Source: Hyphomicrobiales bacterium (lineage in GTDB: Bacteria > Pseudomonadota > Alphaproteobacteria > Rhizobiales > Beijerinckiaceae). From it: DNA of 64,000 bases. The notes under the pieces are model-generated. The model was not told the DNA's origin, searched no databases, and saw only the letters and a program-made list of their open reading frames with translations. Positions 29,337 to 38,970 of this stretch are shown here, piece after piece. The translations under genes were made by a program, and so were the position numbers. Every line of letters begins with the position of its first letter. The first letter of the stretch is position 1. Where the stretch lies: positions 1-64,000 of the forward strand of contig JAIXZO010000002.1 in the NCBI GenBank assembly GCA_027489535.1, read 5' to 3'.

Positions 29337-31505
29337 ATGATCGTAACGGAAACCCGCCGAGAGGCGGATCACGGGCGGCATCTGCGCGAGATCTTTATGG
29401 TCCTGCGCCGTCGACGCCGATGGATTGCCGCGTGCACCGTCGCCGCAGCTGCGTTGGCCGCAGGGCATCTCGCCCTGCGGACGACGCGCTACACGGCGGA
29501 GGCCGTACTCGCGCTCGATGCCCGCAAGGTGCAGGTGCTGCCCTTGGACAGCGTCGTCTCGCGACTACCGCAGGAAAGCCCGGTTCTGCGCACCGAACTG
29601 GACGTGATCGCATCGCGCGGCATGGCCGTGCAGGTGCTCGGACGGCTCGGGGCGGCGACGTCGGCCGCTCCGGCGGCGGGCGTGGATGATCGTCGCGACG
29701 CGGTCGACGAGCTGCTCGGCGGGTTGCGCGTCAGCAATGACGGCCGCTCCTTCACCATCGTCGTCGCCTTCACGGATGCCGATCCCGCGCGCGCGGCACT
29801 GGTCGCCAACGCCTTTGCCGAGGGCTATCTCGAACAGATCACTTCCGCCCAGACCACGGCGACGCGTGACGCAGGCGAATGGCTCGGACGAAGGCTCGAT
29901 GCGCTTCGGCGGCGTTTGGAAACCTCGGAAAACACGGTTCAGGCCTTTCGGCGTTCGGCCGGCCTGATCGAGGCCGGCGGTACGACGCTGCAGGAGCAAC
30001 GCCTGAACGCGCTGACGGCGGAACTCGCATCGGCCCGTTCGGCCCGTGCGGCGGCCGAGGCCCGGTTGTCGGCTGCCGACGATCTCGCCAAGACGGAGAG
30101 GGGGGAGGGCGCCGATGCGTTCGACTCTCCGGCGGTTCAAATATTGCGGCGCGACCTCGGTCAAGCCGAGCGCATGCTCTACGAAATCGAGCAAGGCGGC
30201 GCCCTGAAAAGCCCCGAAATTCCAGCCTTGCGCACGCGCATCGCCTCTATCCGCAAGCAGATCGCGAGCGAGACGGAACGGCTGCGGGGCAACCTCGCCA
30301 ACGAGGTCGAAATCGCCCGTCGCAAGGAGCGCGACGTCGCGGCCGCCGCGACCGACGCCGAAGCGGCGTTGCAGCGGGTGAGGGCGGCGGGCGTGCAGCT
30401 TGACCAGTTGGAGCGCGAGGCCCGCGCGGACCGCACGCTCTATGAGAGTTTCCTCAACCGCTACAAGCAGACGGTAGAGCAAGAGGGGCTGGCCGCCCCC
30501 GAGGCGCGCATCATTTCCCGCGCCGAGCCGCCGCGCCTGCCCTCATCGCGTCGCATGCCGGTCATCATTCTCGCATTGTTGGGTGGATTCGGCGCAGGCA
30601 TGGGGCTGGCCTTTCTGGTCGACCGGCTCGACCGGCGCATTCGCTCCGTCCGGCGGATGGAGGCGGAAACGGGGATCAGCGTGCTGGGCGAGCTGCCCCA
30701 ACCGCGGCGGAAGGCGGCCGTGCTCCAGCTTTTGCCGGTGACGGAGCCCATGTCGCCTTATGCGGAAGCCATGCGCCGCCTCTGCTCCGTGCTCGATCTG
30801 CCCCGCGAAACGGATGTCGGCCGCGTTCTGGTCGTCACCTCCGCCGAGCGGCAGGACGGCAAGACCGCATTGGTCGTCTCCCTCGCCCGCACGCTGGCGG
30901 CGGGCGGCCGCAAGGTGGTCGCGGTCGAAGCCCACGCGGCGGGGGCGCAACTCGGCGCCGCCTTCGGCTGCGTCCCGACGGCGGATCTCGGGGCGATCGC
31001 GCGCAATCGCTACGTGGCCGACGACCTGATCGAGCCCGATCCGCAATCGGAGGCCTTCGTCGTCGCCGCCGGCCCGGGCGGCCGCGTGCCCGCCGTGTAT
31101 GTCGATACCGAGGGGTTCGCGCGGCTGATCGCGACGCTCAAGCTGCGGTTCGACGTCGTCATCCTCGATGCGCCCTCGGCCGAGTCCGGGGGCGAGGCGG
31201 TCCCGGCCGCGCGGATGGGAGACATCGTACTGCTCGCGGCGCGATGGAAGCGCACCACCGCCGATGCGGTCGCCGCCGCCGTGCGGAGGCTCGCCTTGGG
31301 CGGCGTGCAGCCGGCGGGTTTTGTGCTGACCGGCTGCGACGGCGACCTCGACCTTTCCCAGGCACCTGCGCCTTTGCGTCCGACCTCCGCCGCGCCGGAG
31401 AGCCCGGCGCGTGCCGTCTCCCCCGTCCGCCGACGGCCGACGACCTTGGTGATCCCCGGCATGCCCGTCGCGGCACGCGGGCCTTTTGCGGAGACTTCGG
31501 AATGA
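29337..31505 (+). CDS. Polysaccharide co-polymerase, Wzc/ExoP-like, kinase site degenerate
   Basis: A 722-residue inner-membrane protein with a Wzz-type chain-length domain between two membrane helices (about 27-45 and 406-428), a periplasmic coiled coil (about 180-370), and a cytoplasmic BY-kinase-like domain. Walker A is present (SAERQDGKTALVV, near 502) and Walker B is plausible (FDVVILDAPSAE, near 610), but the Walker A' segment reads VVAVEAHAAG in place of the usual hhhDxDxR, and the C-terminus has no tyrosine cluster. It probably sets chain length or opens the export channel without normal autophosphorylation. It overlaps the export gene by ATGA. Confidence 0.88.
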   Translation: MIVTETRREADHGRHLREIFMVLRRRRRWIAACTVAAAALAAGHLALRTTRYTAEAVLALDARKVQVLPLDSVVSRLPQESPVLRTELDVIASRGMAVQVLGRLGAATSAAPAAGVDDRRDAVDELLGGLRVSNDGRSFTIVVAFTDADPARAALVANAFAEGYLEQITSAQTTATRDAGEWLGRRLDALRRRLETSENTVQAFRRSAGLIEAGGTTLQEQRLNALTAELASARSARAAAEARLSAADDLAKTERGEGADAFDSPAVQILRRDLGQAERMLYEIEQGGALKSPEIPALRTRIASIRKQIASETERLRGNLANEVEIARRKERDVAAAATDAEAALQRVRAAGVQLDQLEREARADRTLYESFLNRYKQTVEQEGLAAPEARIISRAEPPRLPSSRRMPVIILALLGGFGAGMGLAFLVDRLDRRIRSVRRMEAETGISVLGELPQPRRKAAVLQLLPVTEPMSPYAEAMRRLCSVLDLPRETDVGRVLVVTSAERQDGKTALVVSLARTLAAGGRKVVAVEAHAAGAQLGAAFGCVPTADLGAIARNRYVADDLIEPDPQSEAFVVAAGPGGRVPAVYVDTEGFARLIATLKLRFDVVILDAPSAESGGEAVPAARMGDIVLLAARWKRTTADAVAAAVRRLALGGVQPAGFVLTGCDGDLDLSQAPAPLRPTSAAPESPARAVSPVRRRPTTLVIPGMPVAARGPFAETSE

Positions 31506-32737
31506 AGGATCGCATTCGTATCGGCGTCCGTGCGGCGTGCCTCGTCGGCGCGGCCATGTTCGCCGAGCCGGCGGCTGCCGGCGAGCCCTATCGCGTTGCG
31601 CCCGGCGACGTGCTGCAGGTTGCCATCTACGGCGACTCCAAACTTTCGGGACGCTTCAAGGTGGGCCCGGACGGGACCATCGGCTTTCCGTTGCTCGGGG
31701 CTTTCCCCGTCGCCGGTTCGTCGACCGGCGACATCATGCGGCGGCTCGAAACGGCTTTGGCCGAGCGTATCCCTTCGGGCGCTCCGGCCGCCGTCGAGGT
31801 GGCCGAGCATGCGCCCGTCTACATCCTCGGCGAGGTCGACAAGCCCGGACCGGTGCCCTTTACGCCGGAGATGACCGTGCTTGAACTCGTGGCGTCCGCC
31901 GGCGGGCTGCGACGTCCGCGCGAGGGCGATGCGGTTTTGCTGCCCCTGATCGCCGCCGAGCACGAACTGGCCGACCTGCGCCTCGCATGGTTCAGCGGCC
32001 GGGTTCAGCGGGCGCGGTTGGCGGCGGAATTGGAGGACAAGCCTTTCTCTGCCGCCGACGTCGTCATCGACCCGCTGGTCGCGTCGGAAAGCATGCGACG
32101 CGTCGTGCTCGGCGAGGCCGACCTGTTCGACAAGCGCAGGGCCTTGCTTCTGGGGCAGGAGGCCGCGTTGCGGGCGCAGCGCGACAGCTACGATCCCGAA
32201 ATCGAGAGCCTGCGGGCAAGCATCGCGCTGTACGAGGAAGAAGTGCGCCTGCTCGCCAGAGACGGCGAGACGCAGGATGCGCTGCTCAAGAAAGGGCTGA
32301 CGGTGGAGTCGCGCGTGCTCGCCGCGCGGCGCGAGCAGGCCTCCCTGCAGCGCAGCGTGCTCGAGGCGCGTTCGTTTCTGGCGCGCGCGATCCAACGCAA
32401 GCTGGAGGTCGAACAACGGCTGGAAGAGCTCCGGCAGGTGCGTCGACGCGACGATGCGGCGGCCTTGCGCGATCTCGACGCTTCTCAGGTCCGCATCGAA
32501 CGCCGCATCCTCTCCGCCGCCGCGACCTTGGACGAAATGCGCCAGAAGGGACCCGGCGTCGTGGAGCAACGCGCGACGACCGTGAGCTATACGCTCGTGC
32601 GGCGGGGCGACGGCGGGCGCACGAGCGTTCAGGTGGACGAGGCGGCCGAGATCAGGCCCGGAGACGTGCTGCGCGTCGAGCGCCGCACCGCCGTGCAGTC
32701 GGCCGCGGCCTCGGACGGGGCGTCACGCGTGGAATGA
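31502..32737 (+). CDS. Polysaccharide export protein, ExoF/Wza-like
   Basis: A 411-residue exported protein. A signal peptide occupies about residues 1-26 (ending PAAAG), with no lipobox cysteine. A Poly_export domain follows (YRVAPGDVLQVAIYGD, FKVGPDGTIGFPLLG), then an SLBB-like segment (VYILGEVDKPGPVPFTPEMTVLELV), then a coiled-coil region of about 150 residues and a second short SLBB-like end (AAEIRPGDVLRVERR). This layout matches ExoF-type rhizobial proteins, not lipoprotein Wza. It is translationally coupled (ATGA) to the co-polymerase, and together they should form the trans-envelope export path. Confidence 0.88.
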   Translation: MKDRIRIGVRAACLVGAAMFAEPAAAGEPYRVAPGDVLQVAIYGDSKLSGRFKVGPDGTIGFPLLGAFPVAGSSTGDIMRRLETALAERIPSGAPAAVEVAEHAPVYILGEVDKPGPVPFTPEMTVLELVASAGGLRRPREGDAVLLPLIAAEHELADLRLAWFSGRVQRARLAAELEDKPFSAADVVIDPLVASESMRRVVLGEADLFDKRRALLLGQEAALRAQRDSYDPEIESLRASIALYEEEVRLLARDGETQDALLKKGLTVESRVLAARREQASLQRSVLEARSFLARAIQRKLEVEQRLEELRQVRRRDDAAALRDLDASQVRIERRILSAAATLDEMRQKGPGVVEQRATTVSYTLVRRGDGGRTSVQVDEAAEIRPGDVLRVERRTAVQSAAASDGASRVE

Positions 32738-32780
32738 GAGAGGTGCGAGGCGCGGGCGGCGTTGCGGCCGTCGCCGTCAC

Positions 32781-33788
32781 TCAACGGTCCGGCATGTCCC
32801 GCGTCGTGCTCAGCCAATGCCTGTAGGTCGAGGCGATGCCCGCTTTCAGCCCGATCTTCGGCTTCCATCCCAAGGCGTTCAAACGGCTGACGTCGAGCAG
32901 CTTGCGCGGGGTGCCGTCGGGCTTGGAGGGATCGAACGCGATCTCGCCCTCATAGCCGACGATCTCCGCGATCATCTCGGCCAGTTCGCGGATGGTGATG
33001 TCCTCGCCCCATCCGACATTGATCGGTTCCGGAGCCGAGTAGCGGCGCAGCAGGAACAGGATCGCGTCCGCCAGATCGTCCACATGCAGGAATTCCCGGC
33101 GCGGAGTGCCGGTACCGAACAGTTCGACGCGCGGGCTTCGGGCCTCCTTTGCTTCGTGCAACTTGCGGATCAGGGCCGGCAATACGTGCGAGCTTTGGAG
33201 GTCGAAATTGTCGTTCGGGCCATAAAGGTTCGTCGGCATCAGGCTGATGAAGCTGCGGCCGAGCGAACGATTGTAATGCTCGGCCAGCTTCATGCCGGCG
33301 ATCTTGGCGACGGCATACGCTTCGTTCGTCGGCTCCAACGGTCCGGTGAGCAGCGCCTCCTCATGGATCGGCTGCGCCGCGAGCTTCGGATAGATGCAGC
33401 TCGATCCCAAAAACACCAGCTTGCGCACGTCGTACGCGCGCGATGCCTCGACGACGTTGAGCGCGATCGCGAGATTGTCGCGCAGGAATTCCGCCGGGCG
33501 GCTCGCATTGGCGAGGATGCCGCCGACCTTTGCCGCCGCCAGTATCACCACGTCCGGCCGTTCGCGGTCGAACCATCGTTCCACGTCGCGCTGACGCGTG
33601 AGGTCGAGTTCGGTGCGTTCGACAGTGAGTGCGGGCAGTCCCTCCCGTGCCAATCGCCGCAGGACGGCGGAGCCGACGAGGCCGCGGTGGCCCGCCACCC
33701 AAATCCGCCGGCCCTCCAGCGCGAATGCGTCTTCCGTCGAGGCGGGCAGGGCGGTCACGGAGGCGGGGATGTCAGACCGAACGGTCAT
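32781..33788 (-). CDS. fcl: GDP-L-fucose synthase
   Basis: This enzyme epimerises and reduces GDP-4-keto-6-deoxy-D-mannose to GDP-L-fucose with NADPH. The 335-residue SDR protein has the nucleotide motif GHRGLVGS (around residue 33), the Ser of [10 protein letters not shown] and the Tyr-x3-Lys pair in [16 protein letters not shown], followed by [15 protein letters not shown], all typical of Fcl/WcaG. A non-conserved N-terminal tail of about 26 residues precedes the domain. Its start lies inside the end of gmd (17-bp overlap), giving a gmd-fcl operon. Confidence 0.94.
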   Translation of the reverse strand: MTVRSDIPASVTALPASTEDAFALEGRRIWVAGHRGLVGSAVLRRLAREGLPALTVERTELDLTRQRDVERWFDRERPDVVILAAAKVGGILANASRPAEFLRDNLAIALNVVEASRAYDVRKLVFLGSSCIYPKLAAQPIHEEALLTGPLEPTNEAYAVAKIAGMKLAEHYNRSLGRSFISLMPTNLYGPNDNFDLQSSHVLPALIRKLHEAKEARSPRVELFGTGTPRREFLHVDDLADAILFLLRRYSAPEPINVGWGEDITIRELAEMIAEIVGYEGEIAFDPSKPDGTPRKLLDVSRLNALGWKPKIGLKAGIASTYRHWLSTTRDMPDR

Positions 33789-34845
33789 TGCGAACGGCCT
33801 CCTTCAAGACGGTTTCCAGATCCGCATCGACCATTTCGGCGACGAGTTCCTTGAAGCCCACGCTCGCGCGCCAGCCGAGCTTCAAACGGGCCTTGGAGGG
33901 ATCTCCCAACAGCACGTCCACCTCCGTGGGTCGGAAGTAACGCGGGTCGATTTCGATCAACGGCACGCCGGTGCGCGCGTCATAGCCCTTCTCGTCGATG
34001 CCGACGCCGTCCCATTCCAAGGGGCGGCCGATGCGCGTGAAGGCGTGCTCGCAGAACTCGCGCACGGTACGTGTCTCGCCGGTGGCGAGCACGTAATCGT
34101 CCGGTGCGGCCTCCTGCACGATGCGCCACATGCCTTCGACATAGTCGCGGGCGTGGCCCCAATCGCGCTTGGCGTCGAGATTGCCGAGATAGAGCCGATC
34201 CTGAAGCCCGTGATGGATGGCGGCGGCGGCGCGCGTGATCTTGCGGGTGACGAAAGTCTCGCCGCGCAGCGGGCTCTCGTGATTGAACAAGATGCCGTTC
34301 GACGCGTGAATTCCGTACGCTTCGCGATAATTCACCGTAATCCAATACGCATAGAGCTTCGCCGCCGCATAGGGACTGCGGGGATGAAACGGCGTGCGCT
34401 CGTCCTGCGGCGTCTCGCCGATCCCGCCATACAGTTCCGAGGTGGAGGCTTGGTAGAACCGCGTCCGTCCGACGAGGCCGAGGATGCGGATGGCTTCCAG
34501 ACAGCGCAGCGCGCCGATGCCGTCGGCATTCGCCGTATATTCCGGCGTTTCGAAGCTCACCTGCACATGGCTCTGCGCCGCGAGATTGTAGATCTCGTCG
34601 GGCGCGACGTCCTGAATGATGCGGATGATGTTGGTGGAGTCCGTCACGTCCCCGTAATGCAGCCGGAAGCGCTCCGCATCCTCGGCGTGCAGGTCGCGGT
34701 ACAGGTGGTCGATGCGTCCGGTGTTGAACGACGACGAGCGGCGTTTGACGCCGTGGACCTCATAGCCCTTCGCCAGCAGCAACTCGGCCAAATAGGCCCC
34801 GTCCTGGCCCGTGATGCCGAGGATCAACGCGACTTTTCCGCTCAT
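33772..34845 (-). CDS. gmd: GDP-mannose 4,6-dehydratase
   Basis: Gmd converts GDP-D-mannose to GDP-4-keto-6-deoxy-D-mannose, the precursor of GDP-fucose, GDP-rhamnose and GDP-perosamine. The 357-residue protein has [15 protein letters not shown] at the N-terminus, ASTSELYGG with the catalytic Ser/Thr and Glu, [12 protein letters not shown] with Tyr-x3-Lys, and [16 protein letters not shown], all hallmarks of Gmd. A GAGGACGAGCC ribosome-binding site precedes the ATG. It is the first gene of a two-gene minus-strand operon with fcl and is divergent from a glycosyltransferase gene (252-bp gap). Confidence 0.96.
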   Translation of the reverse strand: MSGKVALILGITGQDGAYLAELLLAKGYEVHGVKRRSSSFNTGRIDHLYRDLHAEDAERFRLHYGDVTDSTNIIRIIQDVAPDEIYNLAAQSHVQVSFETPEYTANADGIGALRCLEAIRILGLVGRTRFYQASTSELYGGIGETPQDERTPFHPRSPYAAAKLYAYWITVNYREAYGIHASNGILFNHESPLRGETFVTRKITRAAAAIHHGLQDRLYLGNLDAKRDWGHARDYVEGMWRIVQEAAPDDYVLATGETRTVREFCEHAFTRIGRPLEWDGVGIDEKGYDARTGVPLIEIDPRYFRPTEVDVLLGDPSKARLKLGWRASVGFKELVAEMVDADLETVLKEAVRNDRSV

Positions 34846-35097
34846 GGCTCGTCCTCATGCGCCGCCTTGCGGCAGAGGACCGAAGGCTAGGTGCGGGCCA
34901 TGTGCGAAACACCTTGCCCGATCGGCCGAAGGCCGCTCCGCCCGCACGTCTTTCGGACCGCAGGGGCGTTCGCCCCTCTCCGTCCGAACGAGGGGGCAAG
35001 CCGATTTCGACCGAAGGGACGATGCGGCGCGATGCGCGTCGGGGCTTAGGCTCGGGCGGCGCGCGAGGGGCCGCGCGACATCCGGAGCGTTCGACCC

Positions 35098-36075
35098 ATG
35101 CCGCTGCTCGACGTGCTGATCCCTTGCTACAATTACGGCCGCCTGTTGGAGCGCAGCGTCCGCAGCGTGCTCGACCAGTCCATGCGCGACGTCCGCGTGA
35201 TGATCATCGACGACGCGTCGCCCGACGACACGCCCGAGGTCGCACGACGGCTCGCGGCACAGGACGATCGGGTGGAGTGGACGCGCCACGAGACCAATCG
35301 CGGCCATATCGCCACCTACAACGAGGGGATCGACCGGGCGACCGCGCCCTATTTCCTGCTGCTCAGCGCCGACGACATGCTCGCGCCCGGCGCGGCCGCA
35401 CGCGCCATGTCGCTGTTCCGGCGCGAGCCGAAGGCGGCGCTCGCCCACGGCGCATGGATCGACCTGCACGAGGGCGATCCCATGCCCGAAGTCGATGCGG
35501 GCGATGCGCCCTGGACGGTCGAACTCGGCACCGACTTCATCGAGCGCACCTGCCGCCTCGCGCTGAACCTCGTCGGCACGCCCACCGCCGTCGTTCGGAC
35601 CGAGGCGCAGAAACGCGCCGGGCATTATCGCGCGTCGCTGCCCCATGCGGGCGACATGGAAATGTGGCTGCGTCTGGCGATGCTCGGCGACGTCGCGCAA
35701 ACACCCGCCGTGCAGGCGATCAAGGGCGTGCATGCCCGCAACATGTCGTTGACGGTGGAGAAGGGCGCGCACCGCAATTACGAACAGGTCGAAGCCGCCT
35801 TCATCGCCTTTTTCGACGGTCCCGGCCGGCGTCTGCCCGATGCGGCGGAGTGGCTCGCCGCCGCCCGCAAGCGCCTGTCCCACACCGCATACTGGACGGC
35901 GTTGGCCCATCAATGGCGCGGTGAACTTGCCGAAGGCCGCAAGCTGCGGGCTTTCGCAAGTCGGCTCGATCCCCGTACGGACCGCCTGCCTCCGCTCGAC
36001 GGTCTCATCGGCACTCCCGTCGCGGACCGCGCGACCGCGGCCGTCTCCGGCCTGCTGCGCCGCCTGCGTTCCTAA
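35098..36075 (+). CDS. Family 2 glycosyltransferase
   Basis: A 325-residue GT-A fold transferase. The N-terminus PLLDVLIPCYNYGRLLERSVRSVLDQ is the GT2 opening; IIDDASPDDTPEVAR binds the nucleotide and LLSADDMLAPGAA carries the metal-binding acidic pair. The mid-region GDMEMWLRLAMLGDV holds the usual acceptor-side ED-like motif. The donor and acceptor are unknown. It probably extends the repeat unit of the surface polysaccharide. The start follows CCGGAGCG. It converges with the flippase gene (13-bp gap). Confidence 0.88.
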   Translation: MPLLDVLIPCYNYGRLLERSVRSVLDQSMRDVRVMIIDDASPDDTPEVARRLAAQDDRVEWTRHETNRGHIATYNEGIDRATAPYFLLLSADDMLAPGAAARAMSLFRREPKAALAHGAWIDLHEGDPMPEVDAGDAPWTVELGTDFIERTCRLALNLVGTPTAVVRTEAQKRAGHYRASLPHAGDMEMWLRLAMLGDVAQTPAVQAIKGVHARNMSLTVEKGAHRNYEQVEAAFIAFFDGPGRRLPDAAEWLAAARKRLSHTAYWTALAHQWRGELAEGRKLRAFASRLDPRTDRLPPLDGLIGTPVADRATAAVSGLLRRLRS

Positions 36076-36088
36076 CTCATTTGCCTGA

Positions 36089-37546
36089 TCATTCGCCGGC
36101 GGCGGGCGCCTTGGCCCGGCGCAGATGCCGCGCGGCGCGTGCAAACTCCTCGAACAGCGGGTGATCCGTCGCTCGCAGGCCGAGGACCCACCCGGCCGCA
36201 GCCGCAACCGCGCCGGCGGCGAAGACCGAAAGCGGCATCGGGCCCGCTCCCGTCGCCAGCAAAGCCGTCCCCGGTCCGACGATGGAAAACAGCGCGGGAA
36301 CGAGCCCGGTCCGCGCGGCGGCAAACGCGTCGGCCCACGCGAAGCCGAGGCGCCGACGGATGAAATGCAGGGCCGTGTACACCTGCAACGGCACCACGAC
36401 GAAGCTCGCCGCCGCCAAGGCCGCCGCCCCTAACGGCGAGACGGCGAACAGAACGAGCGCCGAAATCGGCAGCGAGATCAGGCTGGACGTCAGCGTATCG
36501 CGTACATGCCCCGCCGCAACGAGCGACGGCTGCGTCAGCACGGCCGGAAACATCGCGAGCCAGCCCACGGCGAGGATGCGCACGAGCGGCACCGCCGCGT
36601 CCCAATGCGGCCCCAACACGATCCTCACCACCGGCTCGGCCGAGATCGCCAGCGCGATCAGCGGCGGCCAGCACACGGCGGCCATGTAGCCCAAGCCCTC
36701 GAGATAGGTTCGGCGCAGATCGCCGCCCGCGCGTTCATGCGCGGAGAACAGCGGCAGCAGCACGGGTTGGATTGCGCCGACCACCAGGCGTTCCGGCAAT
36801 TGCGCCACCGTCACCGCCCGCGCGTAAAGTCCCGCCGCGTCCATGCCCGCGAACCGGCCGAGCAGCAGTTGCGGCAGCATCTGATACAGCGTGTTGACGA
36901 GGTTCGTGACGCTGGAAACGCCGCCGAAGGCGAGCACGGCGCGCCACGCGGCCAGCGAGGGCCGAAACATCGAAAAGCACGGCTTCAAGGCGAGAGCCGC
37001 AGCCGCGAACGCGACGGAGCCCGCGACCGAGGCCCAGGCCAACCCCGTCGCCCCATATCCGGCCGCCGCCGCCGCGACCGAGACGCCGCCGTTGACGAGC
37101 GCGCCCGTCACCATCACCAGCGCCGCGTTCCTGAAGGCGAATTCACGCCGCATTAAAGCGAGCAAAGGGCCTGAAATAGCGCCCGCGACCGATCCCCACG
37201 CGATCACCTGCAACAGCGCGGCAAGCCGCGGCTCGCCGTAGAAGGCCGCAAGCGGTTCGGCGGCGAGCTGGACGGCCGTCGCGAGCGCGATCGAGAGTGC
37301 GGCCATGACGGTAAAGGTCGTGCGCAGAACGGCGTCGCCGACTTCCCGCAGCTGCACCAGATGAACCGTCAGCCCGAAATCTCGAAACGCCTCCGTGACC
37401 ACGAGCACCGAAGCCGCCACGGCAAACAACCCGACCTCGCCGGGAGCGAGCAGGTGCGACACGGCCGAAAGGCTCGCCAGATTGATGACGAGCGTGCCGT
37501 AACGCTCCGCGGCCGAGAAAATCAGCGAGATACGCACGCGTTGCAT
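36089..37546 (-). CDS. Polysaccharide flippase, Wzx-like
   Basis: A 485-residue membrane protein with about 12-14 helices, of the MOP/Wzx type (N-terminus ISLIFSAAERYGTLVINLASLSAVSHLLAPGEVGLF, later VTNLVNTLYQMLPQLLLGRF and AGLYARAVTVAQLPERLV). It should move undecaprenyl-linked repeat units to the periplasmic face for polymerisation. It stands alone on the minus strand, divergent from the wecA-like gene across a 332-bp gap. No family-defining motif beyond the fold is expected. Confidence 0.88.
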   Translation of the reverse strand: MQRVRISLIFSAAERYGTLVINLASLSAVSHLLAPGEVGLFAVAASVLVVTEAFRDFGLTVHLVQLREVGDAVLRTTFTVMAALSIALATAVQLAAEPLAAFYGEPRLAALLQVIAWGSVAGAISGPLLALMRREFAFRNAALVMVTGALVNGGVSVAAAAAGYGATGLAWASVAGSVAFAAAALALKPCFSMFRPSLAAWRAVLAFGGVSSVTNLVNTLYQMLPQLLLGRFAGMDAAGLYARAVTVAQLPERLVVGAIQPVLLPLFSAHERAGGDLRRTYLEGLGYMAAVCWPPLIALAISAEPVVRIVLGPHWDAAVPLVRILAVGWLAMFPAVLTQPSLVAAGHVRDTLTSSLISLPISALVLFAVSPLGAAALAAASFVVVPLQVYTALHFIRRRLGFAWADAFAAARTGLVPALFSIVGPGTALLATGAGPMPLSVFAAGAVAAAAGWVLGLRATDHPLFEEFARAARHLRRAKAPAAGE

Positions 37547-37878
37547 AAGCGAGGCTCATCGAGGATCGACGCCCGCCGGTCGCGCGCCGCACCCGCCAGA
37601 CTAGCGTCCCCGTCCGCAGGCGTGCCGCTCGCGACGGCCGGCGTGGTCCCGAAAAAAGGGGCGGGTGCATGACCTCCGGAAAGCACCACCCCCCGCCGTC
37701 GGCGGTATCCGCTTGTGCAGCCGATGGATGGATGAAGGAGGGCGCCATCAGGGGGAGGGGGCGCTCCTCATAAATCACGAATGGGGCGCACCGCCGCCGC
37801 CGCCCATAGTTCCGGCCGTGCCGCCGGGCATCTCGAACGAGAGCCTCCGGCAATCTCGCGACGCGTCGGAGGTGGGCA
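37547..37878. promoter_or_regulatory. Divergent promoter region between the flippase and wecA-like genes
   Basis: The 332-bp gap must carry promoters for both directions: the flippase on the minus strand and the seven-gene run 37879-43498 on the plus strand. It is GC-rich except around 37770-37785. I found no convincing promoter pair, operator repeat or small gene in it. Confidence 0.4.
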
Positions 37879-38970
37879 ATGCAGGTGGTGGCCTCTCATG
37901 TTCTGAACGCGTTTCTGCTTTCGGTCGTGCTCGTGCTCGTCCTCAAGCGTGCCGCCGCCCCCTTGGGCCTGATCGACTTTCCCAATGAGCGGAAGGTGCA
38001 TGAGGGCGGCGTGCCGGTCATCGGCGGCATCGCCATGTTCTGCGCCTTCGTCCTCACCTCCGCCATGCTCGATGCGGTGAACGGCCCCGTGGCCGCGCTT
38101 GTCGGCGGCGCGGCCGTTCTGGTCGCCACCGGGGTCGTCGACGATCGCGTGGAACTGGGGCCGAAGCTGAAATTGGTCGCGCAGCTCGTCGCCGCCGTCA
38201 TGTTCGTGCTGGGCGCGGGGGCGGTGGTGCGTCTCGGGGTCTTGCCCGGTTGGGGCGAGGCGAGCGTCATCGCCGTGCCGTTCACGCTGGTCTTCATCGT
38301 CGGGCTCATCAACGCCTTCAACATGTTCGACGGAATCGACGGATTGGCCGGCGGTGCGGCGGCTTCCTCCCTGTTCTGGCTTGCGGTCGTGGCCGCCGCG
38401 CACGGTCGGCCGGAACTGACCGTAATCATGCTCCTGCTGGCCGGCATTTTCGGCTTCCTGGTCTTCAATTTCCGACATCGCTGGCTCGACCGCGCGACCG
38501 TGTTCATGGGCGACGCGGGCAGCATGATGCTCGGCGGCGCGGTGGCCTTCTTCGTCGTCGCGCTGTCGGCCGAACCGGCTCCGGCCGCGTCCTTTCCGGC
38601 GCTGCTGTGGGTCTGCATCGTGCCGGTGATCGACACCGTCAGCCTCGCGCTTCGCCGGATGCAGGACGGGCGCAGCCCGTTCTCGCCGGATCGCAACCAC
38701 CTCCACCACATCGTCCTCGCCACCGGCCGTTCCCCGCGCGGGGCGGCGGCCCTCATCACCGCGGTCTGCTTCGTCCTCGGCGGCGTCGGCACGGCGGGGG
38801 CCATGGCCGGCGTGCCCGATGCCGTGCTGATCGGCGGACTCGGCGCGGTGGCACTCGGCCACACGGCCTTTCTCGTCGCCATGCGCGCGCGTCGACGCGG
38901 CGAACGCCCCGTCGTCCGGCCCACCTTCGCGGTCGTCGAAGGCGAGCAGCCCGGAGAACGCGGCGCATGA
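37879..38970 (+). CDS. Undecaprenyl-phosphate sugar-1-phosphate transferase, WecA/TagO-like
   Basis: The 363-residue polytopic enzyme transfers a sugar 1-phosphate from a UDP sugar to undecaprenyl phosphate, starting the repeat unit. Family motifs are present: GGVPVIGGIAMF, the VDDRVELGPKLKL acidic pair, FNMFDGIDGLAGG, VFMGDAGSMMLGG and the cytoplasmic RNHLHHIVLATG histidine motif. About 10-11 helices are expected. Its start has GGAGGTGGGCA. It heads a run of genes joined by ATGA overlaps. Confidence 0.92.
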   Translation: MQVVASHVLNAFLLSVVLVLVLKRAAAPLGLIDFPNERKVHEGGVPVIGGIAMFCAFVLTSAMLDAVNGPVAALVGGAAVLVATGVVDDRVELGPKLKLVAQLVAAVMFVLGAGAVVRLGVLPGWGEASVIAVPFTLVFIVGLINAFNMFDGIDGLAGGAAASSLFWLAVVAAAHGRPELTVIMLLLAGIFGFLVFNFRHRWLDRATVFMGDAGSMMLGGAVAFFVVALSAEPAPAASFPALLWVCIVPVIDTVSLALRRMQDGRSPFSPDRNHLHHIVLATGRSPRGAAALITAVCFVLGGVGTAGAMAGVPDAVLIGGLGAVALGHTAFLVAMRARRRGERPVVRPTFAVVEGEQPGERGA

